This document shows, one piece after another, positions 35,857 to 45,413 of a DNA stretch of 64,000 nucleotides. How positions within the stretch are numbered: the stretch's first letter is position 1; every line of letters begins with the position of its first letter. The stretch comes from Nostoc carneum NIES-2107 (GTDB taxonomy: Bacteria > Cyanobacteriota > Cyanobacteriia > Cyanobacteriales > Nostocaceae), in contig AP018180.1 in the NCBI GenBank assembly GCA_002368155.1, positions 4,449,380 to 4,513,379 of the forward strand, in the 5' to 3' direction. A program made the position numbers and the translations under genes. The notes under the pieces are model-generated. The model searched no databases, was not told where the DNA came from, and worked only from the letters and a program-made list of their open reading frames with translations.

Positions 35857-36038
35857 TTCGCATCATCCTCATTTTGTGAGCTAAGTTTATCGATGTGAAA
35901 ATAGGGACTGGGGAACTTGGGGAAGAGTGGGGATCTAGGAATGGGAAAAATTGAAGATGCACCTTTTGACATAATGTCTGTTGATCCTTGACCCTTAAAG
36001 TTCTAGGCTACACAGTTCATGACTGCTACTTGATAGAG

Positions 36039-37094
36039 TCACGCCTTATTAGAACTGTATTTTTGCCAATTGTTTAATCTATCATTGGCTTGCAAACAAA
36101 CTAGTAGGTCTACACAAAATGCGGTGACTGCTACAGGCAAAAATAGCACTGCTTTATATAAGGATAATTGCAGCAAGCTATTAAATCGACGCAACAGCAA
36201 CCATCCGGGAATTACCCAACCGCTTTTCAGGGAAACGTGGGATTGGATTAACTTGCTGACCCACAATGGATCTTGTTCATTACGAGCCTTAATAATTGCA
36301 CCCGCATCTTGGTGCTGGTTGCAGATGGCTTGTAAGTCTTCATAAATCAATGTGTTGATTGTGTTAGCTAGAATCAACCATCGTTCATGACGGAGTAAGC
36401 GACGAATGTCAGTATAAGCTTCAAATATATGGGATGCAGAATCAGCACGTACCACCCGCTCTGGCACTTCTGGGGAAGTTAACAAATTGGTCACAACCAT
36501 CTTCCACAAGAAGCCGTCTTCTACCTCAATACCTTTGGGCATCCAAATTCTATGTAATACGGCAGCCCGGGCACAATAAAGCTGCCCACAAATCCAGACT
36601 GATTTAGCTCCTGATACATTAGTAACTGCAAGCGATAGCTGATCTATTAAGCTTTTCTTCTCCTTCAGGGCTACATCCTTGACTAATGTATCTACAGATA
36701 CCCAAGCATGAGGATTGATTTCCAGGGCTTCTGCCATTGAATGCAGAGTAGTGGGAGCTAGAAATTGAATATCCGCATCCATCAGAAATATGTAATCAGC
36801 ACTGGGGTCAGAAAACTGATGGACGTAATTGTTCCAAGCATTAGGCTTACCTGCCTCTTTAACTTCGCAGACTTTCCAACAGACAGCAGGATTAACGGTA
36901 GACTGAACTAACTTTTCTAATGTGGTACGTGCGATCGCAGCTGTCTCATCAGTGCAACCATTAGGTACTACCACAATTTCAATTGCTATATTACTATCAG
37001 CTACTTGAAAGATACTTTGTGCAAATAAAGATTGCAGTGTGCTGCTAATACCATTAGCTTCGTTATAAGCAAGGATACCAATACTAATTTTCAC
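36039..37094 (-). CDS. Glycosyltransferase family 2
   Basis: This 351-residue GT-A enzyme starts with GTG at 37094, preceded by GAGGG. It shows ISIGILAYNEANGISSTLQSL, VVVPNGCTDETAAI, and the metal-binding DxD-like FLMDADIQFL, and then AWVSVDTLVKDV. A C-terminal hydrophobic segment (YKAVLFLPVAVTAFCVDLLVCL) indicates membrane association. It should add one sugar to the lipid-linked repeat unit. It begins 29 bases after the WecB/TagA-type gene stop region in the same operon. Confidence 0.88.
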   Translation of the reverse strand: MKISIGILAYNEANGISSTLQSLFAQSIFQVADSNIAIEIVVVPNGCTDETAAIARTTLEKLVQSTVNPAVCWKVCEVKEAGKPNAWNNYVHQFSDPSADYIFLMDADIQFLAPTTLHSMAEALEINPHAWVSVDTLVKDVALKEKKSLIDQLSLAVTNVSGAKSVWICGQLYCARAAVLHRIWMPKGIEVEDGFLWKMVVTNLLTSPEVPERVVRADSASHIFEAYTDIRRLLRHERWLILANTINTLIYEDLQAICNQHQDAGAIIKARNEQDPLWVSKLIQSHVSLKSGWVIPGWLLLRRFNSLLQLSLYKAVLFLPVAVTAFCVDLLVCLQANDRLNNWQKYSSNKA

Positions 37095-37123
37095 TCTTCT
37101 ACCCTCTGATTATTTATTGATGA

Positions 37124-37882
37124 TTAGTTCAACATTAATGTCTGAAAACGCTGCTTCAATACCAGCCAAATAAATGTAGGATTGCCTAGAATATATCGCT
37201 TCCACAAACGGTTAGGTTCAACTATCAGCCGAAAAAACCATTCCAGACCTGACTTTTGCATCCAAACTGGTGCTCTTGTGACCATATCGGCCACTAGCTC
37301 AAAGCTCACACCAATACCAATAGAAATTGGTACTTCTAACTCTTGATAATTCTGAGCTATCCATTTCTCTTGCTTGGGTGCTCCCAATCCTACAAATAGA
37401 ATATCGGGCGAGGCAGCTTTAATTTTGGAATTAATTGCTGCTAATTCTTCTGGCTGGTTTTCAAATCCATAAGGGGGACAATAAGTACCCACAATTGACA
37501 AATTTGGATGTCTAGCTTTGAGCTTTTGTTTAGCTTGATCTGCGGCTCCCGGACGACCACCTAATAAAAATATCTTTAACCCTTTTTCTGCTGCTACAGC
37601 ACAGAGATTTTCAAACAAATCTGTGCCGTTTACTCTGCCGTTTAAGGGAGTTTGCAAAAATTTAGCGGCCCATAAAAGAGATACGCCATCTGGTACTACT
37701 AAAAAAGCTTGGCGGTAAATCTCTCGAAAATAGGCATCTTTTTGTAAAGTTAAAATATGCATAGCATTAGGAGTGACCACATATTCGGGCTGACTTCTAG
37801 AAGTTGCATGATTGACAATTTGGTTAGTAACTTCTGCAAAACTATATTTATCTATCTCCACACCACAAAGATTAATTCTCAT
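37124..37882 (-). CDS. WecB/TagA/CpsF family glycosyltransferase (GT26)
   Basis: The 252-residue protein matches the GT26 family, which transfers N-acetylmannosamine(uronic acid) or similar sugars to lipid-linked acceptors. It shows VVTPNAMHILTLQKD, VVPDGVSLLWAAKFL, GTDLFENLCAVA, IFLLGGRPGAADQAK, and GLGAPKQEKWIAQN with the conserved Gly-Pro/Ala-Pro-Lys-Gln-Glu. The C-terminal basic segment (RLIVEPNRLWKRYI) is expected to touch the membrane. It overlaps the upstream GT4 gene by 11 bases, a sign of translational coupling. Confidence 0.93.
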   Translation of the reverse strand: MRINLCGVEIDKYSFAEVTNQIVNHATSRSQPEYVVTPNAMHILTLQKDAYFREIYRQAFLVVPDGVSLLWAAKFLQTPLNGRVNGTDLFENLCAVAAEKGLKIFLLGGRPGAADQAKQKLKARHPNLSIVGTYCPPYGFENQPEELAAINSKIKAASPDILFVGLGAPKQEKWIAQNYQELEVPISIGIGVSFELVADMVTRAPVWMQKSGLEWFFRLIVEPNRLWKRYILGNPTFIWLVLKQRFQTLMLN

Positions 37883-38972
37883 GCAGTATCTCCTCAGTTA
37901 GATGAAAGTTAGATATTGAATCATAGGTTTGGGCTAAATTATGGCAATAATTTTTAATATCAAACTGCTCAACATTTTTTCTCGCAACTTTCCCTAGAGC
38001 CAGACGTAAATTTTCATCTGCAATTAATAACTGTATTGCTTGCGATAGCTCTTGTATATTTCCCGGAGTCACTAACAGGCCATTTTGCTGGTTCACTATT
38101 AATTCTGGTATACCCCCAACAGGTGTTGCAATTATCGGTAAACCCCAACCCATAGCTTCTAAGATAGCCATAGGTAGACCTTCATTATAGGAAGGCAAAA
38201 CAAAGATATTGGCTTGGGATAATAGCTCATTCATTTGTTTTGCATTAATCCAACCTAAAAAAGTTATCTTCTCTGTCAGGTTGAGATTATCGGCTAACTC
38301 TTGTGCTTTGCTAATCTCACCATCTCCTGCCAAAATCAACTTGGTATGAGCTTTTTGGCTATCAGGCAATTTAGCAAACGCCTCAATTAAATCAAATGCA
38401 CCTTTGCGTTGACCTACCCTTCCACAAAAAACTAAATTTATCTGAGTAGAGTTAGCCCGATTGGGAATTTGAGCAGGTATTTCTGTGGGATTAGGCATCA
38501 CAATCACTTGTTTGGGATTTAATCCCAAGTTGCTCACATAATAGTCTTTCCAAGTGTTCGAGAGAACAATAAAGCCTTGGCTTTGGCGAAATACCCAACT
38601 GACTATTTTTTGTGCCCATAGGGGTAATTTACTGTAAGTTACATGAAATTCCGCCCCATGAGTGTGCATCAATACAGGCTTGCCGAATATTACAGCCACA
38701 ATTAGCAAAATTGCTTTGCGTAAAACACTACCCCCATCTGAAAGGTGAATATGTACAAGGGCAATTTTTTGACTTGTCAGACACCAGATTAACTTGATTA
38801 AAGCTTTAGTAAATACTGTGAATCTGTGTATGATTGAGCCTTCATCATGACTAGTAATATGTTGAATTTGAATATCAGGATTAATAGACTTAATAATTAA
38901 CTTTTCAACAGTTGCGATGCCTCCATTCTGTTCTAGGCTGGCTCCTACCATTAATATTTGCATTTTGCTCAT
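37872..38972 (-). CDS. Glycosyltransferase family 4
   Basis: This 366-residue GT4 enzyme shows GASLEQNGGIATVEKLI at the N-terminus, MHTHGAEFHVTYS, FCGRVGQRKGAFDLIEAF, and the E-x7-E donor site PSYNEGLPMAILEAMGWGLP. Its ATG at 38972 overlaps the stop of the upstream gene by one base, and a second ATG is nine bases on. It lies within the minus-strand operon and most likely adds one sugar of the repeat unit. Confidence 0.9.
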   Translation of the reverse strand: MSKMQILMVGASLEQNGGIATVEKLIIKSINPDIQIQHITSHDEGSIIHRFTVFTKALIKLIWCLTSQKIALVHIHLSDGGSVLRKAILLIVAVIFGKPVLMHTHGAEFHVTYSKLPLWAQKIVSWVFRQSQGFIVLSNTWKDYYVSNLGLNPKQVIVMPNPTEIPAQIPNRANSTQINLVFCGRVGQRKGAFDLIEAFAKLPDSQKAHTKLILAGDGEISKAQELADNLNLTEKITFLGWINAKQMNELLSQANIFVLPSYNEGLPMAILEAMGWGLPIIATPVGGIPELIVNQQNGLLVTPGNIQELSQAIQLLIADENLRLALGKVARKNVEQFDIKNYCHNLAQTYDSISNFHLTEEILHEN

Positions 38973-40252
38973 TACCCTTGAATTAAGTAACTTTGCTGAT
39001 TTTTATTGAGGCTACGACTACCTTTTTTCCTCATTTGTTCATCTACTTGAATACTGATTGCAGAAGATAATGCTATGTAAATTATCCAGCCGAGATTATC
39101 AGATTCTAGTAATACTGTTTCTGTTAAATTAACAAGCACTAAAGAAGTCATATGTATAACAGGGAAGAAGTCTTCTGTTTTTCTCGTAAGACGCACAAAA
39201 GCCAAGGCTTTAAAGTAATTTATGCCAAAGCCAATTAGGAATATTGATAGCCCTAATAAACCCAAATTTAACCAGAGTTCTAAAAAGCCATTATGGGGAT
39301 GGGTAGGAGTCCAAGGAGCAGCACGCCATATGTAAGCAGATTCTCCATTCCAGCCGTTCCAAAAACCGCTATATCCATATCCCAGCCAAGGGTGTTTCCA
39401 AATCATGTCAAATACAAGAGACCATAAATCCCCACGGCCGCTCAAACCTTCATCTTTACCAAATATCCCGAATATTAAATTGGCATTATTGATAAACCAA
39501 ACATAAACAATTTGAATTACTGTTGCTATCCCTAAAATTGTAGGTACCATTACATAATATGGTAACCATAAAGCTCGAAAAGCTATAAATACAGTGATGA
39601 GAATGATTAAATTTAATAAGGCTGAAGTAGATACAGACAGGAATATTAATATTAAAGAAAGCAAGAAACCCAACAAAAAAAAGTTGCGATGCTTTTTATA
39701 TGCAGCAGCCATTAATAAAAAGATGATGCTACTGTTAAGCATAATGGCTCCAAGACCATTTTTATGCATAAATATTCCTCTCCATTTACCTGCATGAACC
39801 CCGCCCATAATTCCGTATTTAGGTAATGCTATGGAGAAGATAAAACTCAAGACGATCGCAATGCTAAAAGTCCAAGCTAATAGCTTTAATTGCTCCTTTA
39901 AAGTATAGCGGCTAGCTAGATAAATTCCAAAGAGACTAGAACCTATTAACCTAGTACTATTCTTCAGCGTTAAATCGGGTGCAAAAGACCAAAATATAGA
40001 AAATAAACTTAGCCCTAATAATAAAATAACGAATTTATTTCTACTTAATACGTAAAGCGTTTTTTTCCAACGTAAAACTAATAGAAAAATTGTGATTAAA
40101 TAAATTAATATAAATGCTATTTGATATAAACTAGTGTCATAGTTTACTTCTACATCAGACTCATTTGCACCCCCTGACAAGATGAGTAGCAAAAGCCCAC
40201 CAGAATAAATCAGTAATGCAACAACTGTAAATATTTTTTCCAGAAGAATCAT
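38972..40252 (-). CDS. O-antigen ligase-like polymerase (Wzy candidate)
   Basis: The 426-residue protein has about eleven membrane segments, beginning with IFTVVALLIYSGGLLLLIL. A large periplasmic loop near residues 280-320 contains WLGYGYSGFW and ends with TPTHPHNGFLELWLNLGL, where the conserved His-x-His-Asn of the Wzy/WaaL family lies. The family joins repeat units or transfers polymer on the outer face of the membrane. In a locus with a flippase and a chain-length kinase, the role of Wzy polymerase is most likely. Start and stop overlap or lie close to its neighbours. Confidence 0.88.
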   Translation of the reverse strand: MILLEKIFTVVALLIYSGGLLLLILSGGANESDVEVNYDTSLYQIAFILIYLITIFLLVLRWKKTLYVLSRNKFVILLLGLSLFSIFWSFAPDLTLKNSTRLIGSSLFGIYLASRYTLKEQLKLLAWTFSIAIVLSFIFSIALPKYGIMGGVHAGKWRGIFMHKNGLGAIMLNSSIIFLLMAAAYKKHRNFFLLGFLLSLILIFLSVSTSALLNLIILITVFIAFRALWLPYYVMVPTILGIATVIQIVYVWFINNANLIFGIFGKDEGLSGRGDLWSLVFDMIWKHPWLGYGYSGFWNGWNGESAYIWRAAPWTPTHPHNGFLELWLNLGLLGLSIFLIGFGINYFKALAFVRLTRKTEDFFPVIHMTSLVLVNLTETVLLESDNLGWIIYIALSSAISIQVDEQMRKKGSRSLNKNQQSYLIQG

Positions 40253-40286
40253 TTTTTTATTTGCTCACTATTTAATAGTGGAATCT

Positions 40287-41378
40287 TCATAAGATTAATT
40301 TTTGATAAACTTCTACTGTTTGTTTGGCAATATTGTCCCAATTTAAATCTTCTTGGCAACGATTTTTTATACCATCGTGAATTTGATTATACAACTTTTG
40401 ATTGCTTAATAAATTAATAATTGCGTTAGCTAGTGCTTCCACATCACCCGGTGGAACCAATAAACCATCTTCTTGATCGCGAACTATCTCTTTTAAACCT
40501 CCCACTTCCGAAGCAATTACTGGTGTTCCCATACCATATGATAAAGCTGCTACACCACTTTGAGATGCCTCAATATATGGCAGAATGGTAGCTGTGCTAC
40601 GTTGAAATAATTTCACTACATCCTCATTAGAAATAAAATTATTAATAATTTCGTAGCGCTGTTCATCATATCCATGCGGAAAATATTGATGAATATTTTC
40701 GCCTCTACCAGCAATAATTAGCTTCACATCAGGAATATGTTCAGCAACCAATGGCATTGCTTGCAACAAATATTTTAAGCCTTTGTACGGCCAAATTCTA
40801 CCAAAAAATAGTAAAGTAGATGGCTCTTTCGGAAGGCTATATTCCTGAGTACGGCGATTATATAAACTACCCAGTTCGCCATGAGGGAGAATATTAATTT
40901 TTTCCTTGGGTATGCGAAATTGTTGATTTAAACTTTGTTGTTGTTGCTGTGTGTGGACGATTAATTGTTGTGAACGATAAAACGCTATAGGTCGGGTATA
41001 TTGAGAAGCAAATATTTGTTCTCTATCACCTGGGTGACCAAACACATCGTGAATTGTAGTCACAATAGGTGGCATTTTCGCGAATAAAAGGTTTAATAAA
41101 TACCAAATATCATTCGATTCTTGAACATGGAGCACATCAGGCCGCACTTCTCGAATAATACGCATCATCTCTGCTATGGAACAGATATTTCCAGGATGAC
41201 GCATGGGTGGTTTTTCAAATCTCAGTACTGGAATACGCTCATCCAATACGCCTACGCAAGCAGGGGCACTCTTTTCTTGCTGAATTAAAGTTAGATCAAC
41301 ATAATTTACTAAACTATTGGCTAGTTCAATAGTGTAATCATCAAAGCAAAAACTGAGTAAAGCAACTTTAATAGCCAT
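40287..41378 (-). CDS. Glycosyltransferase family 4
   Basis: This 363-residue GT4 enzyme shows TTIHDVFGHPGDREQI in the N-terminal domain, LLFFGRIWPYKGLKYLLQAM at the start of the donor domain, and LPYIEASQSGVAALSYGMGTP in place of the E-x7-E motif, with only the first acid kept. That pattern is seen in several GT4 branches. It is 35 bases upstream of the polymerase gene on the same strand and should be part of the repeat-unit assembly. Confidence 0.89.
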   Translation of the reverse strand: MAIKVALLSFCFDDYTIELANSLVNYVDLTLIQQEKSAPACVGVLDERIPVLRFEKPPMRHPGNICSIAEMMRIIREVRPDVLHVQESNDIWYLLNLLFAKMPPIVTTIHDVFGHPGDREQIFASQYTRPIAFYRSQQLIVHTQQQQQSLNQQFRIPKEKINILPHGELGSLYNRRTQEYSLPKEPSTLLFFGRIWPYKGLKYLLQAMPLVAEHIPDVKLIIAGRGENIHQYFPHGYDEQRYEIINNFISNEDVVKLFQRSTATILPYIEASQSGVAALSYGMGTPVIASEVGGLKEIVRDQEDGLLVPPGDVEALANAIINLLSNQKLYNQIHDGIKNRCQEDLNWDNIAKQTVEVYQKLIL

Positions 41379-41544
41379 TTGATTTACAATTAAATTTTAA
41401 TTAAAAAAAGGATGAAATTCTTGATATTTTAATTGTTGTATTAGTACCTGAGTAAATGCATCTCTGGCATTTTGATTTTTGGCGATTTGCCAGTAAACAA
41501 ATAAATTTAATCTTTAACGACATCTAATGTCGTTAAAGATTCTG

Positions 41545-42981
41545 TTAATTAGCCCTCTTCAATATTTTTTGCCTAATTTTATGAATACCCCCTAATTGTT
41601 GCACAGTCATTGCACCCATTAATAAGCCATAAGCACAAATTGATGCAGTTAAAATTACTAAGAATTCTAAATTTAGCTTTTCTAATAGCACAAATACAAT
41701 TAACATTAAAAAAGTAATTAGTAGTGGACGACGCAGGACTTTCCATAGACGCAATGAAAAGAGACGGCGATATGTAACATACATATATAAACTAAAGTTT
41801 ACTAAAGACATCACCAAACCCATCAATGCAGCACCTAGTAACTTATACTGTGAAATAAATACTATACCTGCTAATCCTCCAGCTGTAGATGTTAAAGCAA
41901 CTTCTAAGAGGTTAAACTTCTCTAGACCGTTCGCTATTAACAAGTAACTCAGCGCTTTAGAAAATGTACCTGCAATAATTCCTAATGAAATTAAATGTAG
42001 AATTGTATCTGCCTGTAAAAAGCTTTGATCTTTATAAACAAATAATAATAACTCTTTGCCAAAGAACCACAATCCTAATGCAAAAGGTAACCCCATACAA
42101 AGTAGAAGCTCAATAATATTTTCTGTAGATTCTCTTTGTTCTTCTTTACCCAAATATACTGCCTTAGACATACGGGGAAAAGCTGCCATATTTGCACTAT
42201 TAGCAACAATATAAAATGGCTGCATTAATTGTGTAACAGCGCCATAAAGACCTATTAAAAACTCATTCCCTAACAGGGAAAGTATGAGTACGTCTAACTT
42301 ACCAGCAATAATTCCTACACCTTCAAGAGCAAAAAATGTTCGAGCAGCTTTGATAGTATTGAAAATAAAGTCTCGCTTAATTTGCCATTGAGGTTGAATC
42401 ATTCTAGTGAGTAAAATCCACTGAATTATGGTGATTAATAATTCAGAAATTACTAATATGCCCGCAATATGTACTACTCCATAACGCATTTGCATAACCC
42501 AAAGCATTACCAATAAACGTATGATGTAAATTGGCACGGTTGAGATAGTAATCAAATGCATTTTTTCTTGGGCTTGGAAAATCGCTTCTGTAATGTTAGA
42601 AAGAGCAAAGGGCAAAATAGCTAAGCCCATAACGTAACAAACAATTGATGTGTCAGCGCTATAGGGTAACAGAAATACCCATACTACAAGTCCCAAGTAG
42701 CCAACAAAGCTGAGAATTAACTGCAATAAAGTCCCACTCACGAGATAAACTGGAGTTTCTTCTGGCGAACGGGAAAGTTCTCGCGTAAACAAAGTCTTTA
42801 AACCTTGAGAAGCAAGGTTGACAAAGATATAGTAATAGCTAATTGCTAATAGGTATTGACCTAAAGCATAAGCTCCTAAATTACGAGCTATGGCAGCAGT
42901 TAAGACAAAAGTTGTAACTCCTTGTGCCAGACGATTTATTAAAAGTGACAGAGAATTGATGAGAACTTTTGTCTGTCCCAT
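41545..42981 (-). CDS. Oligosaccharide flippase (Wzx-like)
   Basis: The 478-residue protein has about twelve to fourteen membrane helices and resembles the polysaccharide-biosynthesis MOP/MATE fold. It begins VLINSLSLLINRLAQGVTTFVLTAAIARNLG, followed by ALGQYLLAISYYYIF, which is the normal Wzx N-terminus. It should move the lipid-linked repeat unit across the inner membrane. An AT-rich gap of about 165 bases separates it from the next GT4 gene. Confidence 0.9.
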   Translation of the reverse strand: MGQTKVLINSLSLLINRLAQGVTTFVLTAAIARNLGAYALGQYLLAISYYYIFVNLASQGLKTLFTRELSRSPEETPVYLVSGTLLQLILSFVGYLGLVVWVFLLPYSADTSIVCYVMGLAILPFALSNITEAIFQAQEKMHLITISTVPIYIIRLLVMLWVMQMRYGVVHIAGILVISELLITIIQWILLTRMIQPQWQIKRDFIFNTIKAARTFFALEGVGIIAGKLDVLILSLLGNEFLIGLYGAVTQLMQPFYIVANSANMAAFPRMSKAVYLGKEEQRESTENIIELLLCMGLPFALGLWFFGKELLLFVYKDQSFLQADTILHLISLGIIAGTFSKALSYLLIANGLEKFNLLEVALTSTAGGLAGIVFISQYKLLGAALMGLVMSLVNFSLYMYVTYRRLFSLRLWKVLRRPLLITFLMLIVFVLLEKLNLEFLVILTASICAYGLLMGAMTVQQLGGIHKIRQKILKRAN

Positions 42982-43155
42982 TATCGATATTTTTGGTATG
43001 ATTTTGTTTTTTGAGTAAAAATCGGTATGGAATATTTAGACTAAATTTATCCAAAAATTACCCCAGTTTTTTGACTTGTTTTAGATATTTTGCCATCTTT
43101 GACAAGTTAATATTTCCGAATAGTGTGAGTACTCAGTATTGCTGATAAATGGGCT

Positions 43156-44595
43156 TTAGTAAGCGCCTTCTTTAGTCAAAACTACTTTGACTGTTTTGAG
43201 CAAAATTTCAAAATCTAACCAAAGTGACCAATGTTCGATGTAGCTAAGATCCATCTGGATTACTTGTTCAAAATCTAAAATATTGGATCTGCCTGAAACT
43301 TGCCAAAGACCTGTAATCCCAGGTAAAACATCATGACGGATAAAATGATGTTCGGAAAATTTATCTACATCTCTAGTAGGTAAAGGTCTAGGGCCAACCA
43401 AACTCATTTCTCCGCAAAGAATGTTAAAAAGCTGAGGTAATTCATCTAGGCTATAACGACGCAGGAATGAGCCTACACGGGTAATGCGAGGGTCATTTTT
43501 AATCTTAAAGATGATTCCGTCTTTAGTCTCGTTTAATGCTTCTAACTCTCTTTGCAGCTTCTCCGCATCCGACCTCATTGTCCGGAATTTCCATACTTTA
43601 AAAGGTCTACCACGTAAACCGATGCGGGTTTGTCGATAAAAGACTGTGCCTGGAGAATCTAACTTGATGGCTATAGAAATCGCCAGAAGAATTGGGGATA
43701 ACAAAAATATTAAGATTGCTGCTAAACAAAAGTCCAAACTTCTTTTGATCCAAAAGTCCTTAGCTGTAATGATTGGGCAATCTAAGCTGAGACAAGTTAC
43801 GCCACCAATCTCATTAAATTCAACATTTCTATAAATGTTTTTGATTTCTGCTGACAAAAGATGTACCAGGATACCAGATGACTGAAATAGCCAACGGATA
43901 AACATCCGATTTTTGATGGCATTCCAAGCGATAAATACTTCAGTTACGCCTAGATCATTGAGCTTTTCTAAAGTCTCTTGACGATAGTAACGATCTAAAC
44001 ATCTGGGGCTTGCAGTTCCACAAATAATGTAACGCTTTTCTTTTTTGATCAGGCTGATAAACTTTTCGGTATCTTCGGGATCGCAAATGATAAAAACGTA
44101 GGACTGGCCTAATATTTTGCGATGACGAAGGTGTTCGAGTGTGAGGTTGGTGCCAAACCTGCCCAAACAAACTAAAGATGTACTGAGCAACCAAGACCAG
44201 ATTAATGTTGCGCGAGTAATTTCAACATCTGGTTGGTATAAAAATACAAAAGCTAGTATTAATCCGTGAGCAAAAGTTAATGTTTTGAGAATATTTAAAT
44301 AGTCGTAACGCTTTTTTCCAGGTTGATAATTACCTTGAATGGCTAATGCTACTATTTGAATAGCAATAGTCATGAGTATAGGTGAAAAAGTGCTTGGTAT
44401 TTGCCAAGTAAAATCTACAGCATCGGTATGATATTTGGCCAATATCCAAGCTAGGAATAGAACTGTGCAGTCTAGTGAACCTAGAGTGAGGAATCGTAGC
44501 CACCATAAGCCTTTTCTGAGCCTAATAGGTACAGATGCACGTAAGTCTAAGGGTGCCTCTCTGAAGGGGGCATTAGTTACAGTTTTTATTGTCAT
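43156..44595 (-). CDS. Priming sugar transferase (polyprenyl glycosylphosphotransferase, WbaP/WcaJ-like)
   Basis: This protein of about 479 residues starts the repeat unit by moving sugar-1-phosphate to undecaprenyl phosphate. About four N-terminal helices are followed by a CoA-binding-like Rossmann region (residues 155-270), TM5 (DFCLAAILIFLLSPILLA) and the catalytic domain with YRQTRIGLRGRPFKVWKFRTM, RRYSLDELPQLFNI and EMSLVGPRPLP. All motifs are intact. I chose the ATG at 44595; the longer frame starts with TTG at 44649. It is the first gene of the minus-strand locus. Confidence 0.93.
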   Translation of the reverse strand: MTIKTVTNAPFREAPLDLRASVPIRLRKGLWWLRFLTLGSLDCTVLFLAWILAKYHTDAVDFTWQIPSTFSPILMTIAIQIVALAIQGNYQPGKKRYDYLNILKTLTFAHGLILAFVFLYQPDVEITRATLIWSWLLSTSLVCLGRFGTNLTLEHLRHRKILGQSYVFIICDPEDTEKFISLIKKEKRYIICGTASPRCLDRYYRQETLEKLNDLGVTEVFIAWNAIKNRMFIRWLFQSSGILVHLLSAEIKNIYRNVEFNEIGGVTCLSLDCPIITAKDFWIKRSLDFCLAAILIFLLSPILLAISIAIKLDSPGTVFYRQTRIGLRGRPFKVWKFRTMRSDAEKLQRELEALNETKDGIIFKIKNDPRITRVGSFLRRYSLDELPQLFNILCGEMSLVGPRPLPTRDVDKFSEHHFIRHDVLPGITGLWQVSGRSNILDFEQVIQMDLSYIEHWSLWLDFEILLKTVKVVLTKEGAY

Positions 44596-44970
44596 AAACT
44601 TTACTTTGATTATTTCAGTCAGCAAGGTTATTTGTTTGCTGAATTGCAACTTGAGTTAGGTTGATTAAAAACTTGAGTGCGAGGTTGAGTAAGCACTGCA
44701 GTGTAATCAGCAGCAAGGTGCACATAAGTTATATATGCACAAGAATTTTTTGCTCTTCAAATTGTATAAAATTTACAGACGAAGAGGCTGCTAAATTGGT
44801 TATTTATTAGTTCTTAATTCAAACTTTACGTAGTAGCAAGACGTAAGTATTTATGGTTTCCTCTTGATTTTTGTGGCTTGCTTACCCATTACTTAACTAT
44901 AGTAATTAAGGTTTTGGTTGCCACATTGCCTTTTGGCTCTAGCTATAGCAATTGTCAGGCATTACTTAAG
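44596..44970. other. Upstream region of the polysaccharide locus
   Basis: This 0.37-kb AT-rich stretch should contain the promoter for the priming transferase gene. No clear repeat or operator is seen. Confidence 0.4.
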
Positions 44971-45192
44971 CTATGGTGCTGGTAAGAGGTAACATATATC
45001 CGGCTGGCAGAATGTAATTCCCACATCATAGCCTCCGAATATCTCATTAAAGAGCTTACTGAACTTGCCTCCCCAACTGGTAATACTACTTAGATATTGT
45101 CTCACCAAATTAACAATTGATGAATCTATCTCGAGAGGGGGATGAACTTCAGTAGGTAGATTGTCCCTGGTGTTTGGAGCTATCTGTTTCAT
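44971..45192 (-). CDS. Possible small protein of unknown function
   Basis: A 73-codon ATG frame encodes a protein with two cysteines near its C-terminus (ITFCQPDICYLLPAP) and an amphipathic middle. There is no recognisable domain or strong ribosome binding site, so it may not be a gene. It is listed because it fills an otherwise empty gap and its composition is protein-like. Confidence 0.3.
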   Translation of the reverse strand: MKQIAPNTRDNLPTEVHPPLEIDSSIVNLVRQYLSSITSWGGKFSKLFNEIFGGYDVGITFCQPDICYLLPAP

Positions 45193-45413
45193 CTAACTCA
45201 ACTTTTGGTTTCGCATGAAAGAGCTTTCGCTAGTTAGAAGTTAACATTTCTAGCTCGCATACCTACAAAATTCACTGCATCTTTACCGAGTATTTAATTT
45301 TTATGTCTCACAAAATTTATTTTATGTTGATAATATAAAGAAGATTTTTAATTCCGCATTTATGCTAAAATTACCGAACAATTACGTAAACTAATTGTTA
45401 AGTTAAGTAAAAC

